Of a stretch of 64,000 nucleotides of DNA, positions 46,795 through 57,963 are shown piece by piece (position 1 is the stretch's first letter; each line of letters starts with the position of its first letter). The translations under genes and the position numbers were made by a program. The stretch lies in contig JAREIK010000781.1 of the NCBI GenBank assembly GCA_029783825.1, positions 620,001-684,000 of the forward strand, read 5' to 3'. The DNA is from Sapria himalayana (lineage: Eukaryota > Streptophyta > Magnoliopsida > Malpighiales > Rafflesiaceae). A model generated the notes under the pieces. The model was not told the DNA's origin, made no database searches, and was given only the letters and a program-made list of their open reading frames with translations.

Positions 46795-49700
46795 TCAATT
46801 GGCCAAGCATTTTGAAAGATAAGCCTGCCATCCTTGAAGCCGATATTCTCGAGCCTCATCCGCTGGATTTGCAGCCATGATGATCCCACGACCCACAATT
46901 ATAATGTCACTCTGCCTCTCGCATATGACCTGAAGGATCGCCATTTACATTACATTAAAGCTTACTACTTTAATTATATAACTCATACTACATGTTATTG
47001 ATAATTATTTAAATCATATTAAAGATCACTTGCAAAATAATTATTTAACAATAATAAATTTTAATAAAAAAAATATTTTTTAACATTTTTTAATGTTTTA
47101 AAATTTTTTAATCGTTTTTTAATTTTTTTTTAATTTTTTTTTAATTTTTTTTAATTTTTTTTAATTTTTTTAATTTTTTTAATTTTTTTAATTTTTTTAA
47201 TTTTTTTAATTTTTTTTAATGTTTTTTAATTTTTTAAAATATTTTTTAATCAATAACATATATGATTACCAAATCAAGCAATATATATGTATCTAATTTC
47301 ATTGCCTAGGAACTACGCATACATAAATTTTCACATAGTTTGCCAAAGAAGTGATGATCATGAGGGTGGTGATGACTTTTTCATTATTTTTATTACTAAA
47401 GTAGTTAATATTAACAAAGCCAATAAAAATATTTTTTTAATATTAAAAAATAAAATTAAAATGTTACATTGTACTATTTAATCACATATAGCCTATATCT
47501 CTATATAGAATCATTATCAATTTACTCATTTAATTAAAATATTAAAAAAATAATATATCAAAATATAACTCTTGAGTGGCATACACTTCTTATATTGGCA
47601 CACCTGCACCCACACCCTATTCTAAAAAATGGTCATTTATTAAAATATAAATTTAATCATAAATTATTTGATCAGCTTAACATGTTCTCATTTTTTCTGA
47701 GTCATATTGTATTCAAAAAACTTATATTAAAAATAAAAAAATATTTTCATTCAACCACCATTCATGTTTACTTGTTTATTATGTATCTATTTATAATCTA
47801 ATATTTATTTATATTAATTATTCATATTATTTAACTTTTCTTTGACCACAACATCAATAAATTTCCACTTAAAATCCTTTATTCACCCTTACAAGCTTCT
47901 AATTAATATTAAAATCACTACTACTACTACTACTACTACAACATAGTATTTGCATACTCAATTAAAAGATATGTAGAATCATACCCAGTGCATAAGACTC
48001 ATATTTCAGAGTGAATTTTATGAGAGAATAATAATTTGACAATCTTACCCATTAAAGTCACCGAGATTGTTCAATGAGTTTTAGGGCGGAGTCTGTGAGA
48101 GATTAGTAATTTGACAATTTTACCCATGAAAGTCACTGAGATTGTTCAATTAGTTTTAGGGTGGAGTCTGTGAGAGATTAGTAATTTGACAATTTTACCC
48201 ATGAAAGTCACTGGGATTGTTCAATGAGTTTTAGGGTGGAGTCTGTGAGAGATTAGTAATTTGACAATTTTACCCATGAAAGTCACTGAGATTGTTCAAT
48301 GAGTTTTAGGGTGGAGTCTATGAGAGATTAGTAATTTGACAATTTTACCCATGAAAGTCACTGGGATTGTTCAATGAGTTTTAGGGTGGAGTCTGTGAGA
48401 GATTAGTAATTTGACAATTTTACCCATGAAAGTCACAAAGATTGTTCTATGAGTTTTAGGGTGGAGTCTGTGAGAGATTAGTAATTTGACAATTTTACCC
48501 ATGAAAGTCACCAAGATTGTTCTATGAGTTTTAGGGTGGAGTCTGTGAGAGATTAGTAATTTGACAATCGTACACATGAAAGTCACTGAGATTGTTCAAT
48601 GAGTTTTAGGGTGGAGTCTGTGAGAGATTAATAATTTGGCAATCTTACCCATGAAAATTACCGAGATCGTTCAATGAGTTTTAGGGTGGAGTCTGTGAGA
48701 GATTAATAATTTGACAATCTTACCCATGAAAATTACCGAGATCGTTTAATGAGTTTTAGAGTGGAATCTGTGAGAAATTAATAATATTGACAATCTTACC
48801 CATGAAAGTCACCGAGATTATTCAATGAATTTTAGGGTGGAGTCTATGAGAGATCAATAATTTGACAATATTACCCATGAAAGCCTCCGAAATTGTTCAA
48901 TGAGCCTCGAATTCAAGCCAAATCACTCTTAGTTGAAAGAATTTACCATCGCACCAAGACAAAACCTTCAATACATTATGAAATACATAGATTTTTAAGA
49001 TAATTAGTCTACCTAATTATACTATCATCTTGAATATATTTAATTGTTTATATAATGATATTTCTTTCAAAAAATATTTTCCTATCCCAAGCAACAACAA
49101 GCAATCATACAAGAAAGAGATACTATCTACTTTTGTACCACATAAAAACTAGCATGTTATTTTAAAGAAATTTTGTTATAATTGATCATAAAGTTGACAT
49201 TAATAAATTCATACAAAAAATTAATTATCTGACAATTAATATGATATATGTATATATGTATGTATATATATGTGTGTGTGTGTGTGTGTATATATATATA
49301 CATATTAATTGATAAAAAAATAATAAGTAAATAAATAAAATAATTATACATGCATCACTTAATACATTTTTTAGAGCTTAAATTTGATATAATTTCAATT
49401 ATTTAATAAAAAATAAAAAATAAGTAAATAAAAAAAGTAAAATTACAAGAATTAATAATATCAAAATTTTTATATCTAGTTGATTTAGTATTTACTATAT
49501 AAATCATAAATTCATATTACACACACCTCATGTCAACATACGCTTATGTCTTATAAGAGTTATACCCACAATATCCAACATACATGCTTAACAAGTGAGT
49601 ACAATAACAAGAGAGCACTCTTATACAGTGACAGCTCTCATTCGCTAAATACTCAAATTACACTACATGTCATGATCTTAGTATATAAAAAAAAGCACTA

Positions 49701-52700
49701 GAATGTTCTAGAATCAAAAGAGACCTTGAAATTATTAAAACCTACTAGAATTCCTTTAGAAACTCTTCAGAATTGCAACTCCTAATCTATGTTTTTTGAA
49801 ATTTCAATAGGCCCTCACATTCTTCCCTATTCTTGCCTTTACACGTAGCTCTTACACCTCACGGCTTATTCCACAAAAATAACTCCTATGATCATTTTCA
49901 TAACTTCAGCATGCTCACATAAAATATCAATACACTGTAAAGTCTTTGGACAATGCTTCTCTAACATGATGTTTCAAGCATCTGTCATTAACTAATGGCC
50001 ATGAGTTCCTAGCTTGTATTCCAATGTTAGTTAGCATCTTCTATATTTGAAAATAATCAACAGCTACATTATAGAGGTATCAGGTGGGCTGAACGACAAG
50101 GCGCAATCTAAAACCTTGCCTAGACCTGGACCCGGACCATGCTAGCCTAAGGCACGACTCATCCTATGCTGGGCTGGAGATAGCTGGCTCATGCCAGGCC
50201 AGGCCAGGCATGACCCACCAGCTCAGTGGCCTGTGATCAGGCTCAGAGACCTATGACAAAAAAACATGCTACTAACAGTTCATCACGATCAACCATATTC
50301 TTCTCTTTATCCTTGAAAGAATTGGATTTGTCAGCTTTCAATTTTGGAACTTACATCAGTGGTGAGGACATTTGGCCAATCATATCGTCCGCTATCATTA
50401 TCTTGCAAGTCAAAAACACTTATTTTAACTCTTATCTCCTCTTATATGGCAAGCATCATGAATTTCAAAATAAAATTCTTTTGGCTTAGTATCTTCAAGA
50501 CAATATTGAGGGTATCTTCAAAAACACTTATGTATCTCTATCTCCTTCTTCAAGGATGTTACCTCTCCTACGCTCTCACCAGCTTCCTCAAATTTATCTC
50601 ACAATTCATTACTAGTCAATTTTTCCTTAATCATTCAAGCTTCCATAAATATCACTATATAATTTGAGTTTCCTTTCATCACTTGACCCCTGGCATCATG
50701 CACATATTGCCTAGGATTCTCAATCTCAAGAACAAACATCATAACAAGAAACTTGATCACTCTAATATCACTTATCATGGATCACAAGCTTTAATGCTAC
50801 AAGCGCAGCCTTGAGCTTAATTATTTTTTTTTTCTAAAAATTGCCTAGGTCAACCTATTCTTACCTCTCACAAGAATTACATCCATAAAACCTCGCACAT
50901 GAGCTTAACAAGAGAGAAAAATACCTGGAAAAACAATAAATTAGAAATTAAACTTGATGAATCTCTTATATAGTGAGAACTCTCATTCGCCAATAATTCA
51001 GATTATGCCACATGTTATAATCTTATAATATGAGAAAGTCCTAGAATGATCTAGAATAGGATTGGAAGAGATCTTGAATCCTTTAAAACCTTCTAGAATT
51101 CCTCTAAAACCTCTTCTAAAGGACAACCCACACCTCAACAAAATAAGTTGTAGAATGAAAGAATAAAAATTAGAATAAAATTATTATAATGATTCGATAT
51201 GAACATGTTCTGTAAAGCTTTAGGGAATGCAATTTTAACCACAAATTACTATATCAACTTAAAAATCTTCTTATGTCTTTTTTATTTGTGATGTGCATTT
51301 GCAGATGCTACACCAAGAAGAGATATTACTTGTATAATCTCCTAGTATTTTTAATAATATTTATTTTATTCAAGATCTTTTTTCATTGTATATATTATTG
51401 TGATTATATATATACATATATGTATGTATGTATGTATTTATGTATGTGTATATGTATGTGTATGTGCATATATATATATATATATATGTATGTGTATGTG
51501 CATATATATATATATGTATATATATATATATGATTATTTTAATTATAATTTATTTTGTATCATATAATAAAATTAGAAAATCAAAGTATAATAGGTTAGT
51601 TTCATATGTATTTTAGTTTATTCTATACTAATGCACAATAAATTATCTTATTTATTTATGATCATTTAAATGGATCAATTTTTTTTAATCAACTCATTTA
51701 AAAATTATATTTACTCTCGATCATTTAATTATTAATTTTTTATTTATAATTTTTATTAATTTTTTTGTTTAAATTTCAATAGAAAGTGTTAAAAAGATCA
51801 TCTCTTATCTTATTAAACTCATATTTCAAGTATTATATTTTGTTGTTATTAATCGTAAAGCTCTTAGACTCGTGTGTAACTCTCTAAATTTATAGTTTTC
51901 TGCTTAAATTGATCAATAACCTATAGTGTTGTCTAGAGGTGTCAAATGAGCCGAACAGACCGGGCATGGCAAGAGGCATGGCGAGAGTGAATCATGCCTG
52001 GCCGGTCATGGCTGACCCACGTGTCTGGTCTATTGGCACAGCCCACCGGCATGGTGACTGGGACCCAGGGGGCCAGGATCGTGTCTCTAGAACAGGTCGC
52101 ATGTCACCGTGATGTGGGACTGTGTCCGAACCCATTTTCAAATAAAAAAAAAAAAAACCAAGTTTTTTTAACGAGATTCCAAAATACTCACAGAGTATGG
52201 AGTGTTGTATTGCTGCCCAAGAGCATCACCACCAGCTACAATTTGAACTCCTGGCGTTGCCTGGATGAAGGCTGGATTTATGGGTGCACCAGGCCATGAG
52301 CCAGGGTTAACCGATATGAACCCAATCACAAAGTCGGAATGTTCTTCTGCAAGTTTCACTGCAGCAGATGTGTATTCTCCCTTGGCAAGATTACCAGCAG
52401 AACTCATTTCGGCTAGCAATAACAAGCCCCTGCCACGAGGCAAACCCTGAAAATCCAACAAGAAAAAGCTAAGAAATGTGTTTGTGTTTAAAATTCGGGC
52501 AGGATCACAGAGCCTGAGCCTTGAGGGAGAGCCTGACCTTCAATTTTAGCCCATCTATGATTCCCGGACCGGGGAGTATGTGGGCATTAACAATGTCTGC
52601 CCAATCTAATATACGAAATATGCCTCTGTAGACATGAAATCCAACCAAATGAAATTCAATTAAGGAAAGAAAATTTAAAAAGAAAAACAATTTTCTATTT

Positions 52701-55700
52701 TTGTTTTCCATTTTTCAGACATGTTTTATAAAAAAGAAAATTTTCAAAAAATGCTGATTCATGAAAATCATTCCTAAAAAAAATGTTTTTGAAAATAAAA
52801 GATCATACCCACGAGGTTTAGAAGTGTCAAGTAGGCGGGCGGCCCGGGTAAGGAACGAGGCACAGCCTGACTGAGTCCTACCTAACCTAGCATGGCACGG
52901 TCCAGAACAATGTCTAGACCTGGGTCGTGCCAATGGGCAGGCACGATCCACGTGGCTGCCCATTGGCACGGTCCACCGGCATAGCAACTATGACCCAGGA
53001 CCGCATCGCAGCAACGGGTCATGGGTCAGCATGACCCTAGACTATGCCTGGACCAATCCGGCATGACCCGAGATGACCCGCCACGATAGGCACGAGTCTA
53101 CATTGAATCATGCATGTCATGTTGTGTCGGGCCAGGCAGGCTGGCAGTCAACCCTGTCGGACATGACATGACTCGTCTGACACATCTAACAAGATTCTTA
53201 TCTCTATTTGGGTCTAAGAAAGATTAGAATTAAGGAAAATCTTACTTAGCCCTAATTAATCATAAAAGTAAATCTTTAAGATCTCAAACCAATGACCTAC
53301 CATCATCATTAGGTGAAACAACTTGTCATAACACTAAGTGACAACCTCTAAATATAATTTTTAAAATTAAAAATATAAATAAAATTATAAATAATAAAAG
53401 ATCCCAGACAAATGAACAAGCAGACAATTTCTTACTCACCCTTCATACTGCATCGCCACTGTATTACCAATATCTGCAAATTTTCGATCTTCAAAAATCA
53501 AGAAATTATATTTATCTGCAATCTGAAGACATGTTATTAATATCATAATTATCATCATAATCATCAAGAAACAATTTCAATAAATAATTATTAGGTAGAT
53601 ATTACGAATAGAAGAATATCAATAATACAAGATAGAAATTATAAAAAAACAAGCTTATAATAACAATGAATTCACGTTTATGTAGGGAATACATTAATTG
53701 ATATGATTCGATATTAAAAAATCAAAAAAATTGCATAATTTAGCCTCGATCTCTAGTTATTTTTATCCTAACTAGATCTACACAATGCTACCACTTCAAA
53801 CAAAGCCACAATATCCTAAGATCATAGTATCAAACTCACTGTGTAATTTGAGACACTTGTTTAAAAACTATTTTCTAATTTTTTAAAAAATAATATATTC
53901 ATTTTCAAATGAGAAAATACCCACTTTAACCTACCTAAACTTTAATCCCATCTATTATATGCTATTACACAGAGCTCCTATCTAAGGTTTGGATAACTAT
54001 GAAATATTGTGGATATAGCCATCACTTTCAAACAAGAAAAAATCAAAAGATAAGATGCACACAAACAAGTCAAGATAACTATGAAAATTAAAATTATACT
54101 CAATGCACAAGACTCCCACTTTAGCACATAGTCTTGAAAGGTTAATAGCTCAACATTCTTACCCTAAAAGTCAGAGAGACTATTTCTGTTGAGTTTCAGA
54201 CCCGAGACTTACCCCCCTTGGAAGAAAATAACTTTCATAATACCAAACATGACCTCCAACAAAAGCACAATATAATAATTTCTCAAATAATTATTAAGAG
54301 CATCTCCAAGTGGCTCATAAATCTCTCCCCTTAGCTATTTTAGATATTTTTTCTTAAAAATTCACTCCAAAAGACTAATTATTTGGCTAGTTATAATCAT
54401 CATTTGACTATGAAAAATAGATGGTCAAATAGCTAATCTTTTAAATTGAATTTTTAGAGAAAAATTATCTAATAATAGATAAGGAGAGAAGTTTATTAAG
54501 CCTCTTGGAGATACTCTTAGTTAAAATTAGTATAAATAACTAACTAAAATTGCTAGCATTGTTAGAGTGATTTTGAAAAAAAATAATTAGTTAAAATAGA
54601 TAATACAATATTTTAATATATTGTGAGTAGCTATTTTAGATAGCTTTGTTGGAGATGCTCTAATACTATAGGATCCATGACACATAATTATCAAAAAAAA
54701 ATATTACTTAAACAAATTCAAGGTAACAAAAAAAAATAATTTTTCATATTATTTAACTCAAATAAAACTCTTGCAAATGGATAGATATGACAAATCATCT
54801 AACCCAAGTGATTACTAATAAGGTATGATGATAACCAATCCATATACCCAACTAAGATGTAAGACAAAATATAGCTAATTGTAGTCATGTACTATGAGAC
54901 ATTAGTCATCACTATACAATGTGCAAGCCCATTTGGCTCAATCAAATTTACCATCTTTACTTAAATGTGTTCATTTTATCTTCATCAAAATTTTTTAACA
55001 TATTGAAGTAAGCAACGTCTTCAATGGAAATTTCATTTCTTTTACTCACTTCCAAAGAACAATCTATTATAATTTAACAACTATATTTGTTTGTGCAAAA
55101 ACTTTAAGCCTTAGAAATGGTAGTATCTTGTTTCCTAAGATTCAATTCCTAAGAAATAAAACTAGAAATTCCATGCATGAGCCTATAATTCAGCCTACCA
55201 ATACATCTTCGTGCCATTTCTCCACATCAGAAATGTATCATCTGCAAGAAAAAAACCCTGATAGAACATTTTCAATCTATTCATTACAATTTAAACCAGC
55301 TTTGCAATCAACTAAAAGCTTGTTTGCCATCCCAAAAAGAAAAAAAATGGAAATAAAGTCATTCATGACGAGGCAGTATGACAGAAAGCCCCACATTACA
55401 ACCTTAAAATTTCCCATTTTGAAACATTTGTTAGATAGAAGAAATGGACGGCAATTAAAGAAACTGTATGCAACTGAAGATTCATTCAAAATAACAACAT
55501 ATATAAGAACGCAACAGTGACTCTTGGATAGCCACATTAATTACTGATAGATAACCTGCACAGACCAATACAGATCACTAAATTGGAATTTTTAAGTTAA
55601 ACCAACACAAGTTTATCTTCTCAACAAGAACATCATAATCCCAAACAAAGCAGAGAGGTTCCAGTGATGTTGCTAGTAACTTACAGAACGAAGCTTAGAG

Positions 55701-56685
55701 CCAAAATCAGGAGTGAAATCAGGAAGAATGTCCACATGGGTTTTCAGCAAACAAATTTCTGATCCAACCTGGATACATAAATTGAAGAAGGTGTTTCCAT
55801 GCAGTCGATTAATTACTATTTTCATGGAACAAAGATAAAGCAGGAGACAAAACAAAGCAGAAGACAATCTAGGTTCCAAAAAAAGCAGCAACTATACAGC
55901 TTCATTCGAGTAAAAAAACATTCGACACTTACCTTGTCTGCGATCTCAAGCAACTCAGCGGCAGACCCAACATCAGCTGCTACACACAGGTTACTCTCCT
56001 TCTCCATCATGATCTCAAACAACTTTTTTCCTGTAGTATTCTTCGCGAGCTTCACCCTCTCTTCAAATCTCAGCACTGTCTGGTGAGCAATGCCGACCTT
56101 ATTCTCGTTCAAGAACTTCAGTACTTCTTCTTCTACATCCCGATCAACCTTCCCTTTGTCCCTCAAAACCCTAATCATGTCGCTCAACTTCATTACCGCG
56201 TGTAGCTGAATCCCATTCGCCTGTAAATTCTCCTTTCCTCCCTGTTCCCTATCAATTAACACGACGGCGTCATTAACCTGCAAACCTTCGGCACGCAATG
56301 GGACTGCGGTCTCCAGAACTGATGCCCCGCTGGTGACTAAATCCTCCACAATCAAACAAGTCTGATCCTTCACAAAATGCCCTTCGATAGCTTTTGCAGT
56401 ACCATGATGTTTAATCTCCTTGCGGCGCATCACCATGGGGATGTTGTTGTCTATCGATATGCAAGTCGCAATTGGCATTGCAGTGTATGGGACACCACAA
56501 ACAAGGTCGAATTTCGTGCTGTGGAGTGATGAAATGATGGTTTTGGAGATTTGGCGCAGTACGGTCGGGTATGATACTATCACACGGAGGTCAATGTAGA
56601 TTGGAGAAGTTATGCCCGATTTTAGCTTGAAGGAACCGAATTTTACGGCCGAGATTTCGTGGAGTTTCAGGATCAGTGACTCCAT
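46795..56685 (-). CDS. UMPS: uridine 5'-monophosphate synthase (OPRT + OMP decarboxylase)
   Basis: Six minus-strand exons: 55933-56685, 55685-55768, 53440-53522, 52538-52625, 52192-52446, 46795-46929. Phases join exactly; 465 residues, close to the usual plant length. The N-terminal orotate phosphoribosyltransferase has RRKEIKHHG near residue 90 and the PRPP-binding motif [12 protein letters not shown] (112-123). The C-terminal orotidine-5'-phosphate decarboxylase has K260 (LLKTHVDIL), the catalytic [12 protein letters not shown] (D291, K293, D296), [13 protein letters not shown] and the phosphate-binding VGRGI (433-437). Together the two halves convert orotate plus PRPP to OMP and then to UMP, the last steps of de novo pyrimidine synthesis. 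All key residues are present, so it should be functional. The start at 56685 is the first ATG and matches the family N-terminus. Intron 5 is 5.3 kb and full of repeats. Confidence 0.98.
47095..47235. repeat. (TTTTTTAA)n tract
   Basis: About 140 bp of near-regular AATTTTTTT units of 8-10 bp in UMPS intron 5. On the transcribed minus strand it reads (AAAAAATT)n. Confidence 0.9.
47985..48960. repeat. 75-bp tandem array inside a SINE-like sequence
   Basis: About twelve units of 75 bp. GAGATTGTTC-type words start at 48063, 48138, 48213, 48288, 48363, 48438 and onward to 48889. Each unit contains GAGTTTTAGGGTGGAGTCTG, AGAGATTAGTAATTTGACAA and TACCCATGAAAGTCAC. Central copies are nearly identical; edge copies diverge. 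The array is framed by CCCAGTGCATAAGACTC on the left and GAATTCAAGCC...ATTTACCATCGCACCAAGAC on the right. The same frame with a single unit is present at 54095-54260. Within UMPS intron 5. Confidence 0.92.
49520..51141 (-). mobile_element. non-autonomous LTR retrotransposon (copia-like LTRs)
   Basis: Read on the minus strand, the 5' LTR runs from 51141 (TGTTGAGGTGTGGG) to about 50850. It includes TCTAGAATGATCT-like words, GGCGAATGAGAGTTCTCACT and a TATA box in CTATATAAGAG. A diverged copy with the same words (CTAGAATGTTCTAG; GCGAATGAGAGCTGTCACT) lies at about 49816-49520. Just inside the 5' LTR a sequence like GTGATATTAGAGT resembles a degraded primer-binding site of the TGGTATCAGAG type. The roughly 1 kb interior has no pol domain and holds a fragment of hAT-like repeat. 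LTR divergence makes it old. It lies in UMPS intron 5. Confidence 0.7.
50072..50254. repeat. degenerate hAT-like short element
   Basis: Starts TAGAGGTATCAGGTGGGC and ends near GAGACCTAT. The GC-rich interior has GGCCAGGCCAGGCATG words. Nested in the LTR element. No hairpin or target duplication was recognised, so it is a decayed copy. Confidence 0.45.
51405..51535. repeat. TA/TATG/TGCATA microsatellite
   Basis: Alternating TA, ATGT and GTATGTGCATATATATA words in UMPS intron 5. Confidence 0.9.
51934..52135 (+). repeat. truncated hAT-like short element
   Basis: Begins TAGAGGTGTCAAATGAGCCG, matching the hAT terminus. It continues as GC-rich DNA with GGCATGGC words to about 52135, where an A-run begins. 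No right terminus was found. It ends about 57 bp from UMPS exon 5. Confidence 0.6.
52819..53188. mobile_element. non-autonomous hAT-like element in UMPS intron 3
   Basis: 370 bp from TAGAAGTGTCAAGTAGGC to CGTCTGACACATCTA. Flanking 8-mers ACGAGGTT and ACAAGATT agree at 6 of 8 positions. The interior is GC-rich with GGCACGATCC and CATGGCACGG words, but lacks the clear GGGTCGGGTC hairpin of the other copies. An older member. Confidence 0.75.
54095..54260. repeat. SINE-like repeat, single-unit copy
   Basis: CAATGCACAAGACTCCCACT, then ACATTCTTACCCTAAAAGTC, then GAGTTTCAGACCCGAGAC and a final CTTTCATAATACCAAA. This is the same order of blocks as at 47985-48960 but with only one copy of the central unit. 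The GACCCGAGAC/GAATTCAAGCC block may derive from a tRNA B box, which suggests a SINE, but no A box or tail could be confirmed. Confidence 0.55.
54293..54662. mobile_element. foldback MITE pair with GAGCATCTCCAA ends
   Basis: The left end TAAGAGCATCTCCAAGTGGC pairs with GCCTCTTGGAGATACTCTTA at about 54498-54520, closing a foldback of roughly 225 bp whose inner arms (CTCTCCCC... and ...GGAGAGAAG) also pair. A second end, TTGTTGGAGATGCTCTA, lies at 54647-54662. Together they suggest two adjacent or nested copies. GAGCATCTCCAA termini are frequent on short plant elements; the superfamily is not assigned. Within UMPS intron 2. Confidence 0.7.
55128..55520 (+). other. unassigned 130-codon ORF antisense to UMPS intron 2
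   Basis: Open on the plus strand but with no recognised motif and Lys/Thr/Ser-rich composition typical of chance AT-rich frames. No promoter or splice signal supports it. Listed only to account for the stretch; more likely not a gene. Confidence 0.15.
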
Positions 56686-56900
56686 TGATGGAGAAAAGGG
56701 GGCCAGCTACGTCTGGGTTTTAAGAGAGCACGGGAACTCGCGAGAAGAATTAAAAGAGCGCCCTCCGGCGGCCAGCAGCTTAAGTAGAGCTTGTCGAGTT
56801 CAAAATTTTGTAAGAAAATTAAATTATTATTTTTCGCCAATGTTATTTCATTTTATAAAGAATAAAATTATGCTTTTTTAAGTACTTAATCCCATTTTCC
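56686..56900 (-). promoter_or_regulatory. UMPS 5' leader and proximal promoter
   Basis: A GC-richer stretch to about 56810 directly upstream of the ATG at 56685, then AT-rich DNA. LINE-derived sequence may begin only a few hundred bases further out. Confidence 0.45.
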
Positions 56901-57963
56901 GCAAAATACCCTCTCTCCTCTCCTCCCTCTCTCCTCCCATCATATCTCATAAGTTTCTCGCAAAATCCTCCATTTATCTCATCAAATTCTTATTATGGTT
57001 CTCGATTTTAAAATCAAACTGCCAAAGTTGTCATATTAGTTGAGTTCCCGATTTCTCATTTATTAAGGGACCTTGATAAATCCAATATCACTTCTAAAAA
57101 TCCTTAAAACCTAACTTCTGCTATTCGAGATCCTCTTTCCCTCATAATATGAAGGATTTTTTATGGAAATTCTCCAGAGCTTCCTCCTTCCAACCCAACA
57201 AGAAGATTTATCATATGCTCGAATATGGGTTCCAAAGCATCAGAGTTCATTATTGAAGAAAATAAAGTTCAAAAAATGGTGTTCGATAATGTTTTAGTTG
57301 ATTCATTTATTGTCATTAATGGTAAAACTTCTTCTATTAAACTTCGACAATCAAAATCACTCGAGGATATGCACGCGTTAAACCTCACCTTATTGTGCCC
57401 TAGCAGAGATTCTGAGTTTCCCATTCAGTTTAGCACAAACTCGACTGATCATTCTCAATCAAACATGGTGCCAATCCTCAATCTGGTAAGTCTGAAACAC
57501 ATGCAGATTTGATTAAGGCAAAAACTCTCCTCACATGTAACACCCTATGTTTCTGAACAAGATGAAGATGGAAATGAACTCTCCTCAGCCAAAAACTCAC
57601 ATGACTTGAACTTTTAAAAAAATCCAGTAAAGATGGACTATGTTTCTCTACCTAAAACCTCTTCCAAAAACAAGGCTCCTTGGAGAAGCTTGTTTTCGAG
57701 GAATAAATCCCTTGAAAATACTACCAAGCTAACTTATTATTGCCTCCTCTTATCATGATAATTGAGTCCTCACTCTGGGTTGTCCTTGTTGTTCTATGCA
57801 AGCTTTTTTTCTGGTCTTGCAGTTGGGTAATTAGAATCTCTTGTGCTAGCACCATGGTCTTCGATATGAAATGTTTTACACACTTAAAACATTTTCACTG
57901 GATATGTAGTCTCACCCCCTTCCTTGTCTGGTGTGAGATGAACATAAGCATATACGTTGACAA

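Noticed and set aside
48371..48586. Repeat protein with 25-residue units on the minus strand
   Set aside because: The 75-bp period happens to be divisible by three. Edge copies carry stops, there is no start context, and it lies in a UMPS intron.
47985..48960. CRISPR array
   Set aside because: Contiguous 75-bp tandem units without variable spacers, in a plant intron, with no cas genes.
55128..55520. Separate antisense gene in UMPS intron 2
   Set aside because: No recognisable domain, splice or promoter signal; composition fits a chance AT-rich frame.
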